Assembly (NCBI RefSeq): GCF_000428725.1
Contig: NZ_AUAM01000016.1
Location: 54,907-118,906, forward strand
Direction of reading: 5' to 3'
From: Psychromonas aquimarina ATCC BAA-1526
GTDB taxonomy: Bacteria > Pseudomonadota > Gammaproteobacteria > Enterobacterales > Psychromonadaceae
Length of the DNA: 64,000 bases
The notes beneath the pieces are model-generated. The model was not told where the DNA came from. It searched no databases and saw only the letters and a program-made list of their open reading frames with translations. Each line of letters starts with the position of its first letter. The first letter of the stretch is position 1. Made by a program: the position numbers and the translations under genes. Shown here piece by piece: positions 54,884 through 64,000 of this stretch.

Positions 54884-56230
54884 ATGACTGAATTATTTAA
54901 TCGACAAAAAGTGAATTATTACCTTGGCGCTATTCTGCTTGCCTTTCTGATAACTGGCGCTGTCTTGATAATGACGCAAACTGCCGGTCAGCTGGTTGTT
55001 AGGTCGGTAAATATACTGCTGCTGACTTTGTCACTGTGTATGTTTTCCACCGCATTTTACGATTTTAAAATATACAGAAATTCACCAGTACGTAATATCA
55101 AGATAACGACAGCCGTTTTATGGGCTGTAACTGCCGTGCTGATAATACTCTATCTTATACCTGAGCTGGCTGATTACCGCCTGCCGTTGTCCAGCTCATT
55201 ATTGTGGATTTTTGCCAGTACTATTCTTCATTCTGTGCTTAATTACCTGAGTGAAAGAAAACTGGAAAAGTTTGATTTTTATAAAGTGAATGAAGCGCAA
55301 CCGGAGTCCATTGATATTTCAGAGGTGATGCTGCAGAAGAAGGAGCCGACGAAGCAGGTTATAGATGAAGACGGTCTTGATCCTATGGTTCTTTTTGATG
55401 TTGAAAACAGCGGTGCTCAAGAGTTTATTGAAATTCGTCAAATTGACAGTATAGATAAACTTGCTGATTATTTATCGGATCTTGATATTCGCGTTGAACC
55501 GCTTGGCACCCCGATTGCCGGGGTGGTTATTATGGAAATGTGTTTTAATGAAGAAAAAGGTTATTACCGTTTTTCTGATCTGCAGGAGTTTGGCGGCGAG
55601 CTGGGTAAATTAGATATTGATTTTGCTTTTCCGAGAGAACTGCAGGAGCTTCCTGTGCTGGTTGAAACTGCACTGCGCAGACTGCTCAAGGATAATCCCG
55701 GCGAATCGGTACAGAAAATCAATGTGCCTAATTATCAGGCTATGCATAAATTCTATAGTTATGTACAGCGTTTACAAAGACCGGAAAACCGCAGTATTGA
55801 TTATCTGGCCTGTCATCAGGGCATTTTGAATATCTGTAATTCATCCTATGTAGAGCTTTATGACTGTAACCTGCAGAGCACGTTAACTTCATGGGTGAAT
55901 GATGAGGGCTTGATTCGTACAGATCAGCTGGGAGCTAACGGTTTAACTAAACTTGATGATAAGGACAGGGAATGGTTCTATATTGATCTTCCTTATTCGG
56001 AGTGCCGCTTAGCCGATATAAAAATTGTAAAAGAATTTCAGGATAAAGATTGTATTAAACTACATTTCATTTTAGCTGAGCTGATTGACGGGCAGTTAAC
56101 TGAGAATAAAAGCGGGCGGAGTCTGTTGATGCGCGGCGATAATATCAGTATAAAAAATGAAGAGCTTAGTGAAGCTGAGCTTCTTTCTGTTGCTGATTAT
56201 TTTGCTGAAAAAACTGTGCATCCGTTTTAA
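54884..56230 (+). CDS. Membrane-anchored protein of unknown function
   Basis: I do not recognise a family. The 448-residue product has four hydrophobic segments in the first 115 residues, then a 330-residue soluble part with no known catalytic motif. The soluble part has an acidic linker (KVNEAQPESIDISEVML, near residue 135) and a central region (LADYLSDLDIRVEPLGTPIA) that looks like a mixed alpha/beta domain. The upstream region lacks a strong ribosome site. It ends at a bidirectional terminator shared with the CDF-like gene. Confidence 0.6.
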   Translation: MTELFNRQKVNYYLGAILLAFLITGAVLIMTQTAGQLVVRSVNILLLTLSLCMFSTAFYDFKIYRNSPVRNIKITTAVLWAVTAVLIILYLIPELADYRLPLSSSLLWIFASTILHSVLNYLSERKLEKFDFYKVNEAQPESIDISEVMLQKKEPTKQVIDEDGLDPMVLFDVENSGAQEFIEIRQIDSIDKLADYLSDLDIRVEPLGTPIAGVVIMEMCFNEEKGYYRFSDLQEFGGELGKLDIDFAFPRELQELPVLVETALRRLLKDNPGESVQKINVPNYQAMHKFYSYVQRLQRPENRSIDYLACHQGILNICNSSYVELYDCNLQSTLTSWVNDEGLIRTDQLGANGLTKLDDKDREWFYIDLPYSECRLADIKIVKEFQDKDCIKLHFILAELIDGQLTENKSGRSLLMRGDNISIKNEELSEAELLSVADYFAEKTVHPF

Positions 56231-56257
56231 TCTTTATAATAATTAATGAAAATAACT

Positions 56258-56281
56258 AAAAGCCCGTTCTAGCGGGCTTTT
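56258..56281. terminator. Bidirectional terminator between convergent genes
   Basis: AAAAGCCCG pairs perfectly with CGGGCTTTT around six bases. It serves both the unknown membrane protein gene and the CDF-like gene. Confidence 0.9.
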
Positions 56282-56288
56282 AACCTTT

Positions 56289-57197
56289 CTAAACTAATAC
56301 CATTTCAAAGGTGGTGTTCTGATAGTGCTTGTGCAGGTCTGTGATGATCTGCTGTTTGAACTCAATGGTTTTTTCGAAACCCAGTTTATCAATATGCGCC
56401 GCACTGAGATAGGCAATAACCAGATAGCTGCTGCCTGTTTTTGATATATAGTCATCAACCAGCATCTGCTCTGCACTAAGATATTTACTTAAAATCTCCT
56501 GAATATGCTTCTTCTCAGCCCGGTTCTGAAGTGTCCCGCCGGCAAGTTCAATAAAAGAATGATAGGTAAGCTCAAAGGGCATTTTGCCGATAACCAGACA
56601 GAGTATAAGCACTAGGATCGCATCGCCGATATAGTTTATAAAACCAAAACTGCTTTGCGGATCTATAAAACTAATGAGTACTGCAGCCGCTCCAATACCG
56701 GCTGACATCATACCGTCAACCATAGAGCCGGCGCTTTCTGCACGTAACAGGGAGCTGTGGTTATTAACTTTTTTATTCTGCAGTTTGTAAAAAAAGGATG
56801 CGCTGAAGCATAAGGCGCTCATTGCCAGGCCGTAAAGCATCATTACGTCCGTATTAACCATACTGATCTGACTGCCGTCCAGAAAGTGAACTATTTTGGA
56901 CAGGTTGCTGGTAACGGCAACCAGCAGCAGGCCGATAATCATCAGGCCTTTGACTAATGAGTAAAGGGCTTCGAAGACAAACTGCCCGAAGGGAAACAGC
57001 TTGCTTCGCTTTGATTTAACGGCTGCTATTCTGATAGCGACTAGTGTTGAAACTACAGTAATAAATGAATAATTTCCGTCCAGCAGCAGAGCTTCTGAGC
57101 CGGACAGAAAATAAGCATACCAGCCGGAAACAGCCATAATCAAGTTGATCACAGCCCCCGCGATTAATGCCCGTTTTTCAATTTTTTTTATGTCCAT
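56289..57197 (-). CDS. Cation diffusion facilitator (CDF)-like membrane protein with incomplete metal site
   Basis: A 302-residue protein with six membrane segments and a cytoplasmic C-terminal domain, in the CDF arrangement. Compared with YiiP, the transport site keeps only two of four ligands: Asp40 is present but the second aspartate is Ser44 (LDGNYS), and the TM5 His is Gly while its Asp remains (GSMVD). The GHGK-like segment before TM3 is altered to FGQFVFE. Substrate and transport ability are therefore uncertain. AAGGAG precedes the ATG. It is downstream of the RND genes' end, in the same direction. Confidence 0.7.
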   Translation of the reverse strand: MDIKKIEKRALIAGAVINLIMAVSGWYAYFLSGSEALLLDGNYSFITVVSTLVAIRIAAVKSKRSKLFPFGQFVFEALYSLVKGLMIIGLLLVAVTSNLSKIVHFLDGSQISMVNTDVMMLYGLAMSALCFSASFFYKLQNKKVNNHSSLLRAESAGSMVDGMMSAGIGAAAVLISFIDPQSSFGFINYIGDAILVLILCLVIGKMPFELTYHSFIELAGGTLQNRAEKKHIQEILSKYLSAEQMLVDDYISKTGSSYLVIAYLSAAHIDKLGFEKTIEFKQQIITDLHKHYQNTTFEMVLV

Positions 57198-57248
57198 TCT
57201 AGTATCTCCTTAGCTCAGAGGCTCCAGTTACCTGAAACCCCCAGTCCT

Positions 57249-60200
57249 TTAGTCTTCCTGTTTTTTGGCTGCTTCACGCATTTTCTGCATCATGGTATAG
57301 AAGACAGGGACTAATACAGTTGCCAGAATAACCGAGGCCACCATGCCGCCTAATACTGCATAACCTAAGGATTTACGGCTTTCTGCACCGGCGCCGCTGG
57401 CTAATACCAGTGGAATAACACCTAATACAAATGACAAACCTGTCATTAATACCGCTCGGAAACGTAAGCGTCCGGCTTCGACAGCCGCATCGATAGTGGA
57501 CTTTCCGGATTCCCTAAGTTCTTTAGCAAATTCAACAATCAAAATTGCACTCTTACTGGCCAGGCCGATCAGCAGTACCAGACCAATTTGTGCATATAGA
57601 TTAAGTTCGACTCCCATAATCGCCAGATAAGTAAATGCACCTAATATGGCCAGGGGTACAGACAGCATTACCGCCGCAGGAATTGTCCAGCTTTCATACT
57701 GTGCGACTAAGAACAGATAGGTAAAGACAAATGCCAGGGCAAAAATAAACGGTGCTAAATTACCAGCTTTTAATTCCTGATAGGTCTGTCCTGTCCATTC
57801 ATAGCTGTAACCGGAGGGCAGTTCAGCCGTTGCCCGCTCTACAGCTGCAATCGCATCACCGGTACTAAAACCGGGGGCTGGAAAGATATTAATATCCGTC
57901 GAGTTAAACAGGTTATATTGTTTGACCGATTCCGGACCTAATATCGGCGTGATTTCGATCAGCGTACTTAGCGGCACCATTTCGTTATTTTTGGTACGGA
58001 CATAAAACCGGTTAATATCTTTTTCGCTGTTTCTGAACTGACTGTCAGCCTGGAGCATCACATTAAAGACTTTACCAAAACGGTTAAAGTCATTGACGTA
58101 ATAACCGCCTAGGTTGGTCTGCAGGGTATTGAATATTACCGACAGCGGGATGCCTAAATCTTTGGCTTTCTTGCGGTTAATATCGACATACATTTGCGGT
58201 ACATTTGAGCGGAAGTTACTGAATGAAAAGGCGACTTCCGGCAGACTGTTAAGATTGAGAATAAATGCGCCCATTACCTGAGACAGTTCTTCCGGGCTGC
58301 GGCCCTGAGTATCCTGCAGGACAAAGGACAAACCGCTGGTTGCCCCTAAGCCTGGAATGGAGGGCAGGGCAAAGGCCATTACTTTAGCGCTAGGCAGAGT
58401 ATTAAATTTTCCCTGCAGACGCGCGATAACTGCACTTTGATGCATATTTTTTTCGGAACGCTCTTCCCAGTTATCCAGGGTAATAATTAACAGCCCGCCG
58501 TTTGATGCGACTGAGCCGGTCATAATACTAAAGCCGCTGACATGAATAACATCTGCAACACCGGCTTCCTCGCGGGCTATGCTGACTAGTTCATCTATGA
58601 CTTCTTCCGTTCGGTTCAACGATGCGCCGTCGGGTAACTGAATATCAACCATAAAAGATTTTTTATCTTCAACGGGGATAAAGCCTGAAGGAGTCGTGTT
58701 GGCTAAGGTAATCAGGCCGACCATTAAAACACCGAAAACAACACCGACTAATAATAAACGACGTACTAGAAAACTAACCAGCGAGGTGTAACGCACCGTT
58801 AATTTGTCGAAGTAGGTGTTAAACAGGAAATGAAAACCTCTGCTCTGTTTTTTCGGTTTTTTCAATAAAGTAGCGGCTAAAGCCGGGCTTAAGGTTAACG
58901 CATTTATCGATGAGATCAGTACGGAAATACAGATAGTAATGGAAAACTGCGCGTACATCTGTCCTGTGATGCCCGGCATAACGGCTGTCGGTGCAAACAC
59001 GGCAAGTAATACCAGTGTTGTTGCGATAACCGGGCCGGTAACCTCTTTCATTGCTTTTTCAGTGGCCTCAACGGGAGATAAACCTTCATCCTCCATTAAT
59101 CGGGTAACATTTTCGATAACCACGATGGCATCATCGACCACAATACCGATTGCCAGTACCAGGGCAAACAGTGAAATGGTATTAATGCTCATTCCGATGG
59201 CGAGCATAAATGCAAAGGTACCAATCAGAGATACGGGTATGGCAATAGCCGGAATAAGTGTGGAGCGGACATCCTGAAGAAACAGGAATACAATAAAAAT
59301 AACCAGCGCTACCGCGATAAACAGTGTTTCTACAACCTCTGTAATAGAAGCACTTACCGCTTCTGTTGTATCGTAAGCAACAATACTTTCAATACCTGTC
59401 GGATAATTTACAGAAAGGCGTTTCAGCTCTTTTTTTATCGACTCGGCAACATCGAGTGCATTCGCGCCGGGAGACTGATAAACAGCGATGATAGCAGAAG
59501 GTTTATGATTGAATTTACCTTCAGCATCATAGCTGGCTGACCCTAGTTCAATTCGGGCAACTGCATCTAAATAGACTTTTGAGCCGTCAGGGTTGGCACG
59601 GATCATGATTTCTGCAAACTCTTCGGCGCTTTGAAAGCGTCCTTTGGTCTGCAGCGAGTACTGGAAGCGCTGGTCTTTTGAGGTAGGGGATGCACCGATA
59701 CGGCCGGCTGCTACCTGGATATTCTGTTCGCGGATTGCGCTGATAACATCTTCAGTGGTGACATTTAAATCAGCCATCTGGTTCGGATTTAACCAGATAC
59801 GCATTGCATAATCCATTGCACCGATTATCTGTACTTTTGAAACACCCGGCTGACGTGCTAATGCGTCTTTAATATTGATATTGGCATAGTTGGTTAAAAA
59901 CAGAGAATCGAAGGATTCATCGGGTGAGTTTAAATTTGCGACCAGGAGCATGCTGGAAGAGACTTTGTCTACCGAAACCCCTGCCTGCTGTACTTCGGCA
60001 GGCAGACCTGCCATCGCTTTGGTGACACGGTTCTGTACGTTTACCTGCGCCATATCGTCATTCGTGCCAACAGCAAAAGTGATGTCCAATGAATAACTGC
60101 CGTCATTGGCGCTGCTGGAAGACATATAAAGCATATCTTCAACACCGTTAACCGATGATTCAATTGACTGGGCAACGGTGGCTTTTACTGTTTCTGCATT

Positions 60201-60359
60201 AGCCCCCCGGTAACTGGTGCTGACACTGATCTGCGGCGGAGCAATTTCAGGGAATTCTGCAACCGATAACATCGGAATAGAAAGAAGGCCCGCGAGTGTT
60301 AATACAATTGAAATAACAAATGCAAACTTAGGGCGGTGAATGAAAAACTGACTGATCAT
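57249..60359 (-). CDS. RND multidrug efflux permease (HAE1/AcrB family)
   Basis: A 1036-residue proton-driven inner-membrane pump, of normal length for the HAE1 family. It starts [20 protein letters not shown]. The proton-relay aspartates are in [18 protein letters not shown] and the lysine in [20 protein letters not shown]. The large periplasmic loops are complete. The adaptor gene lies 14 bp upstream in the same operon. No outer-membrane factor gene is here, so a TolC-like channel must be encoded elsewhere. Substrates cannot be read from the sequence. Confidence 0.95.
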   Translation of the reverse strand: MISQFFIHRPKFAFVISIVLTLAGLLSIPMLSVAEFPEIAPPQISVSTSYRGANAETVKATVAQSIESSVNGVEDMLYMSSSSANDGSYSLDITFAVGTNDDMAQVNVQNRVTKAMAGLPAEVQQAGVSVDKVSSSMLLVANLNSPDESFDSLFLTNYANINIKDALARQPGVSKVQIIGAMDYAMRIWLNPNQMADLNVTTEDVISAIREQNIQVAAGRIGASPTSKDQRFQYSLQTKGRFQSAEEFAEIMIRANPDGSKVYLDAVARIELGSASYDAEGKFNHKPSAIIAVYQSPGANALDVAESIKKELKRLSVNYPTGIESIVAYDTTEAVSASITEVVETLFIAVALVIFIVFLFLQDVRSTLIPAIAIPVSLIGTFAFMLAIGMSINTISLFALVLAIGIVVDDAIVVIENVTRLMEDEGLSPVEATEKAMKEVTGPVIATTLVLLAVFAPTAVMPGITGQMYAQFSITICISVLISSINALTLSPALAATLLKKPKKQSRGFHFLFNTYFDKLTVRYTSLVSFLVRRLLLVGVVFGVLMVGLITLANTTPSGFIPVEDKKSFMVDIQLPDGASLNRTEEVIDELVSIAREEAGVADVIHVSGFSIMTGSVASNGGLLIITLDNWEERSEKNMHQSAVIARLQGKFNTLPSAKVMAFALPSIPGLGATSGLSFVLQDTQGRSPEELSQVMGAFILNLNSLPEVAFSFSNFRSNVPQMYVDINRKKAKDLGIPLSVIFNTLQTNLGGYYVNDFNRFGKVFNVMLQADSQFRNSEKDINRFYVRTKNNEMVPLSTLIEITPILGPESVKQYNLFNSTDINIFPAPGFSTGDAIAAVERATAELPSGYSYEWTGQTYQELKAGNLAPFIFALAFVFTYLFLVAQYESWTIPAAVMLSVPLAILGAFTYLAIMGVELNLYAQIGLVLLIGLASKSAILIVEFAKELRESGKSTIDAAVEAGRLRFRAVLMTGLSFVLGVIPLVLASGAGAESRKSLGYAVLGGMVASVILATVLVPVFYTMMQKMREAAKKQED

Positions 60360-60373
60360 AATGGCCTCTATCG

Positions 60374-61537
60374 TTATTTAGTTTCTACTGATGCAGAAAA
60401 GGGTTTATCGGTAGATTCTGTTGTTTCTACTTCGATACCAACTCGTACTTTCTGCAGGCCGTCAATAATGATTTTTTCACCGACTTTTACACCTTCAGTG
60501 ACTTCCCAGCGTACATCATAACGGGCGCCTAGTTTGACCATGCGTTTTTCAACTTTATTATGCTCATTTACCACTAATACAAAACGGCCCTGCTGTTCTT
60601 CCTGTACCGAGGCTTGTGAAATCAATATTACAGACTCAGCATCAGGTAATCCTATTGTCAGGTTGGTATACTGGCCGGGCAGCAGAAGCTTATTGGGGTT
60701 TGGAAACACGGCACGGATCGCAAGAGTACCCGTGCTTTGATCAACCCGGTTATCAATAAAGTCGATTTTTCCCGGCTGGTCGTAGTCAAGCTGTTCGCTT
60801 AACTGGATTGTCACTGTCAGATCATCAGTTTGAATGGTTTGTGCTCCATCAGCAAATGACTGGCGGGCATTGGTTAACTGTTTCTCTGCAATTTGAAAGT
60901 TAACCCAGACAGGATCTAACTGCACCAGGGTTGCAAGTTCCAGGTTATTAGCTGTGACAAGATCACCGATACTTACCTGCGAACGACTGATTCTGCCGGA
61001 AATAGGAGCCAGAATTCTGGTATAGGATAAGTTTAATTCGGCTGTATCCAGTGCCGCCTGATTAATCGCTACATCTGCCTGGGTCTGATTCATCTGCGCA
61101 GTTAATTCATCAATATCCATTTCTGATATTGCGCCGGTTTTACTTAGTTTAGTACCGCGTTCCCAGCGGTTTTTGGCAATTTTAAATGCTGATTTTGCAT
61201 GGATTAAAGAGGCTTTCTGCTGTTCTACTATGGTAACGTAAGGCCTTGGATCGATTTCAAATAACAGCTCACCTTTATTGACATCATCACCGCCGGTGAA
61301 ATGACGTTTTAACAACGTGCCTTCAACCTGTGCGCGAATTGAAACATCCTCAGTTGCTTCAGTACGGCCGATAAATTCCATCTGCGGTTTAATACTGCTT
61401 TGTGAAACGGTTTCCACAACCACATGGGGTGTCGGAGCCTTAACTTTTTGAATTTTGGCATCTTCACAACCGATGATCGAAGTAAAAAAGAGCAGGCAGA
61501 GACTGGCTTGTGAAAAGCGAAGCAAAGAAAAAGTCAT
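60374..61537 (-). CDS. RND efflux periplasmic adaptor (AcrA/MexA family), lipoprotein
   Basis: A 387-residue adaptor joining the RND permease to the outer-membrane channel. The leader ends in the lipobox SIIGC, so it is lipid-anchored in the inner membrane. The biotinyl/lipoyl half-motifs ([20 protein letters not shown] and [15 protein letters not shown]) flank a helical hairpin, followed by beta-barrel and membrane-proximal domains. AAGGA lies 12 nt before the ATG. No regulator gene is adjacent. Confidence 0.93.
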   Translation of the reverse strand: MTFSLLRFSQASLCLLFFTSIIGCEDAKIQKVKAPTPHVVVETVSQSSIKPQMEFIGRTEATEDVSIRAQVEGTLLKRHFTGGDDVNKGELLFEIDPRPYVTIVEQQKASLIHAKSAFKIAKNRWERGTKLSKTGAISEMDIDELTAQMNQTQADVAINQAALDTAELNLSYTRILAPISGRISRSQVSIGDLVTANNLELATLVQLDPVWVNFQIAEKQLTNARQSFADGAQTIQTDDLTVTIQLSEQLDYDQPGKIDFIDNRVDQSTGTLAIRAVFPNPNKLLLPGQYTNLTIGLPDAESVILISQASVQEEQQGRFVLVVNEHNKVEKRMVKLGARYDVRWEVTEGVKVGEKIIIDGLQKVRVGIEVETTESTDKPFSASVETK

Positions 61538-61936
61538 AATGGGTAAATCCTTATGCAGTTAAGTTGTTAAGTGATTAATCTGCGCCTTATTCCATACCTG
61601 CCGCAGTCATTCTTTGAATATTTACAGAAGCTTAATATATGTTATTTTTGCAGTTATAGTAATAAGTTAGAAGCGTTAATGCGCTGTTCTACTTCTTTTT
61701 ATATAGTAATATAGACTTTGTGCTGCTGTCGACATGGTGCTTGGTCAGTTAAAAAGAAGCTTTGTTCAATTTTATCGTTTATTTCACAAGTTAAAGTCTG
61801 TCGGCTCTGACAAGCCGCGCATAAAAGTAAAGAAACTATGAGTTTAAGGGAATAACTTAGAAGAGGCGGGATAATAATTATAAAAATTCGTTACTAGAAC
61901 GGAAGGTTGTTAATTAAAGATATTTCTAGTAAAAAA
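61538..61936. other. Intergenic region upstream of the RND operon
   Basis: Nearly 400 bp of AT-rich sequence between the adaptor start and tRNA-Ala. The efflux promoter should be here. No regulator gene and no strong palindromic operator was seen. Confidence 0.45.
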
Positions 61937-62012
61937 TGGTGGAGCTATGCGGGATCGAACCGCAGACCTCCTGCGTGCAAGGCAGGCGCTCTCCCAGCTG
62001 AGCTATAGCCCC
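61937..62012 (-). tRNA. tRNA-Ala (anticodon TGC)
   Basis: A 76-nt tRNA with encoded CCA end. On the minus strand it begins GGGGCTATAGCTCAGCTGG, has anticodon loop CTTGCAC between CCTGC and GCAGG, the T loop GGTTCGATCC, and ends AGCTCCACCA. It is almost identical to E. coli tRNA-Ala. A run of T residues follows the 3' end. Confidence 0.97.
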
Positions 62013-62043
62013 ATATTCGGGTTGGGATTGTTCTGTAGAAATG

Positions 62044-62070
62044 AACAGGACGCATAATATGCGTCCTGTT
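62044..62070. terminator. Perfect 13-bp inverted repeat between gltX and tRNA-Ala
   Basis: AACAGGACGCATA and TATGCGTCCTGTT pair perfectly with one central base. The T-rich tail is on the plus strand. It lies after the gltX stop and before the tRNA, so it may terminate or process the gltX transcript. Confidence 0.65.
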
Positions 62071-62113
62071 TTATTTTGTCAATTCAATATGTTAAAAAAA
62101 TCTTCTATTTTAA

Positions 62114-63526
62114 TTATTGCGCGACTTCACGTGCAGCAATGAACTCTAAAGCACGAGAAATACGTGTTATGCTGCGTTCTTTACCGATTAAACGAAGCGT
62201 AAGATCTAAAGAAGGAGACTGACCTGCGCCGGTAATTGCAACACGCAGCGGCATACCGACTTTACCCATACCTACTTCCAGCTCTTCTGCGGTATCCTGA
62301 ATAATCTGATGCAGAGCTGCATCTGTCCAGTTATCTGCAGCCTGCAGTTTCTGCTGAACTAAAGCAAGTGCATCTTTTGCAACCGGGCGAAGATGTTTCT
62401 TGGCAGCCGCCGCATCAAACTCTTGGTATTCCTCAAAGAAGTAACGGCTTGATGCTGCTAAATCAACTAATGTTTTAGCACGCTCTGAAAGTGCAGTAAC
62501 AATTTCAGGCAGAGCAGGGCCGTTACTTGTATCAATTTTCTGCTCATTCATATGCCATTCAAGGTGCTCGGCAACATAAACAGGATCAAGCGTTTTAATA
62601 TAGTGCTGGTTTAACCAGACTAATTTATCAGTATTAAATGCAGAAGGGGCTTTATTGATTGCATCTAATGAAAACAGATCAATCATCTCCTGCTCTGAGA
62701 AGATTTCCTGGTCGCCGTGTGACCAGCCTAAACGTACCAGATAGTTTTTAAGTGCTTCCGGCAGGTAACCTTCATCACGGTACTGCATTACTGAAACTGC
62801 ACCGTGGCGTTTCGAAAGTTTTGCGCCGTCATCACCTAAGATCATCGCTACGTGTGCGTATTCCGGTAATGGTGCGTTTAATGCTTTTAAGATATTAATC
62901 TGACGCGGTGTATTATTAATATGATCTTCACCACGAACAACGTGGGTAATACCCATATCCCAGTCATCGACAACTACACAGAAGTTATAAGTAGGTGTAC
63001 CGTCGGTACGCTGAATAATTAAATCATCAAGCTCAGTGTTGGCAAATTCGATATGTGAGCGAACATGATCATCAAACTTAACAACGCCGCCTTTCGGATT
63101 TTTAAAACGAACAACAAAAGGCGCTTCTGTATCTGTCGGCGGAAGATCACGACATTTACCATCGTAACGGGCCGCTTCTCCAGCTTTCTCCTGCGCTTCA
63201 CGCAGTTCATTAACACGTTCTTTTGAACAGTAACATTTGTATGCTGTACCATCAGCAAGCATTTTTGTGATTATCTCACTATAACGATCAAAACGTTTTG
63301 TCTGGTAATAAGGACCTTCATCCCAAGTTAAACCCATCCATGTCATGCCTTCTAAAATAGCATCAACGGCTTCTTGAGTTGAACGTTCGAGATCCGTATC
63401 TTCAATACGTAATACAAACTCGCCACCCTGGCTTTTTGCGTGTAACCAAGAGTAAAGCGCAGTACGAGCGCCACCAACGTGTAAATAACCAGTAGGGCTA
63501 GGGGCAAAACGCGTTTTAACTGTCAT
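62114..63526 (-). CDS. gltX: Glutamyl-tRNA synthetase
   Basis: A 470-residue class I synthetase. It has [18 protein letters not shown] (the HIGH-type motif) near residue 10, and KLSKRHG (the KMSKS type) near 238. A C-x-C zinc region (CYCSKERV) near 98 and the C-terminal anticodon-binding domain are present. Length equals E. coli GltX (471). AAGGATATT precedes the ATG. Confidence 0.97.
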   Translation of the reverse strand: MTVKTRFAPSPTGYLHVGGARTALYSWLHAKSQGGEFVLRIEDTDLERSTQEAVDAILEGMTWMGLTWDEGPYYQTKRFDRYSEIITKMLADGTAYKCYCSKERVNELREAQEKAGEAARYDGKCRDLPPTDTEAPFVVRFKNPKGGVVKFDDHVRSHIEFANTELDDLIIQRTDGTPTYNFCVVVDDWDMGITHVVRGEDHINNTPRQINILKALNAPLPEYAHVAMILGDDGAKLSKRHGAVSVMQYRDEGYLPEALKNYLVRLGWSHGDQEIFSEQEMIDLFSLDAINKAPSAFNTDKLVWLNQHYIKTLDPVYVAEHLEWHMNEQKIDTSNGPALPEIVTALSERAKTLVDLAASSRYFFEEYQEFDAAAAKKHLRPVAKDALALVQQKLQAADNWTDAALHQIIQDTAEELEVGMGKVGMPLRVAITGAGQSPSLDLTLRLIGKERSITRISRALEFIAAREVAQ

Positions 63527-63719
63527 TAAGAAATATCCTTTATATATAAGCTCGGAAATAATGCGCGTATTTTAACGAATACCGTCCTAATTACATTAAT
63601 TATTTCGATTTAATCACACTAAGCTGCTTAATAAATGTAAAAGGCAGCAATAAATAGGCTAAGATTGCCTGCTGTTTGAGCAGTCGAACATAAAACATGG
63701 TTTTTATTATAAAAATGGC

Positions 63720-63747
63720 TTGACTGAAAAAGGGCGGTCCCTATAAT
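63720..63747 (+). promoter_or_regulatory. Strong sigma-70 promoter of the tRNA-Val transcript
   Basis: TTGACT (-35, 63720-63725) is separated by 16 bp from a consensus TATAAT (-10, 63742-63747). The GC-rich bases following it (ACGGCCC) form a discriminator typical of stringently controlled stable-RNA promoters. Confidence 0.85.
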
Positions 63748-63790
63748 ACGGCCCACACAACGACGCGGTCATTCGTATTGTTTGTGAAAT

Positions 63791-63914
63791 TTAAAGATAA
63801 GCGGTTAGTGCCGTTTCGCTTCGAGCTTGCTCGATGCCTTTAAATATTAAAGATGCGATTAGCATAGTTAATAAATAGGGGAGAGCGTGCTCGAACTTAT
63901 TAACTTTTAAAGAT
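63791..63914 (+). repeat. Degenerate tandem units resembling the start of tRNA-Val
   Basis: TTAAAGAT followed by a GCG(A/G)TTAG-type sequence occurs at about 63791, 63847 and 63907, the last being the true tRNA. The second unit also keeps GGGGAGAGC, like the D-arm of tRNA-Val, and the pieces TGCTCGA and a TTAAAGAT link recur between units. This looks like two eroded tRNA repeats or tRNA-derived spacers in the leader. Confidence 0.5.
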
Positions 63915-63990
63915 GGGCGATTAGCTCAGTTGGGAGAGCACCGCCCTTACAAGGCGGGGGTCACTGGTTCAAGCCCAGTATCGCCCACCA
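63915..63990 (+). tRNA. tRNA-Val (anticodon TAC)
   Basis: A 76-nt tRNA with encoded CCA. It begins GGGCGATTAGCTCAGTTGGG, has anticodon loop CTTACAA between CCGCC and GGCGG, T loop GGTTCAAGCC, and ends TCGCCCACCA. More tRNA genes may follow beyond the window, since such genes often occur in arrays. Confidence 0.97.
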
Positions 63991-64000
63991 TCTTTAACTT

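Larger units (their letters stand above)
63527..63914. other. Divergent region between gltX and tRNA-Val
   Basis: This stretch contains the gltX upstream sequence, a strong plus-strand promoter (63720-63747) and a leader of about 165 bp that includes repeated tRNA-like pieces. No protein gene is seen. Confidence 0.7.

Noticed and set aside
1..64000. CRISPR array, prophage or integrative element
   Set aside because: No regularly spaced repeats, no phage structural or integrase genes, and neither of the two tRNA genes shows an adjacent integrase or attachment duplication within the window.

Overview
The window looks like chromosomal DNA of a marine, copiotrophic gammaproteobacterium. Housekeeping proteins (MetG, Mrp, GltX, OppABCDF, PBP1B, Cdd) and the arrangement of divergent metG/mrp and gltX next to tRNA-Ala and tRNA-Val fit the Alteromonadales/Vibrionales branch. 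A Psychromonas-like organism is my best guess, made from general protein character and not from any database search. No prophage, plasmid origin, rRNA operon or CRISPR array is visible.

Layout. 0-6 kb: tail of an XRE-type regulator, a DUF2799 lipoprotein, a large zincin/propeller/beta-barrel surface protein, a small secreted protein and a dicarboxylate/amino-acid:cation symporter whose arginine-site residue is cysteine. 6-7.4 kb: a dGTPase; a decayed copy of its 3' end lies 1.8 kb away, on the other side of the symporter. 7.5-21.4 kb: an accessory region with three intact periplasmic DUF1254/DUF1214 proteins, three LysR regulators, a PafA-type phosphatase and an alkylsulfatase-like metallo-beta-lactamase-fold protein with an altered metal motif. 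Long non-coding stretches here hold gene remains: an IS5-like transposase, a fourth DUF1254 gene, an amidohydrolase, and a possible ISL3-like transposase present twice. This is the most plastic and least understood part of the window.

21.4-35 kb: UshA-like 5'-nucleotidase lipoprotein, AbgT-type transporter, orphan ABC substrate-binding protein, then a compact three-gene operon (DUF1338/HglS-like, saccharopine-dehydrogenase-like LysDH, ALDH7-like dehydrogenase) best explained as lysine catabolism through 2-aminoadipate. A CZB-domain chemoreceptor, an M32 carboxypeptidase and cytidine deaminase follow. 35-38 kb: PBP1B followed at once by a TPR lipoprotein, the arrangement of Pseudomonas ponB-lpoP. 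38-42.7 kb: GNAT acetyltransferase, a DUF898 membrane protein paired with an M48 peptidase, an adjacent unrelated zincin-like protein and a zinc-ribbon protein.

42.9-54.5 kb: metG and mrp (divergent, with an 85-bp inverted-repeat element between them), small DUF genes, and the complete oligopeptide permease operon oppA-oppBCDF with a terminator-like hairpin and two further hairpins between oppA and oppB. 54.9-61.5 kb: an unrecognised membrane protein, a CDF-like protein with an incomplete metal site, and an RND efflux pump (permease plus lipoprotein adaptor). 61.9-64 kb: tRNA-Ala(TGC), gltX, and tRNA-Val(TAC) behind a strong promoter, with a leader of degenerate tRNA-like repeats.
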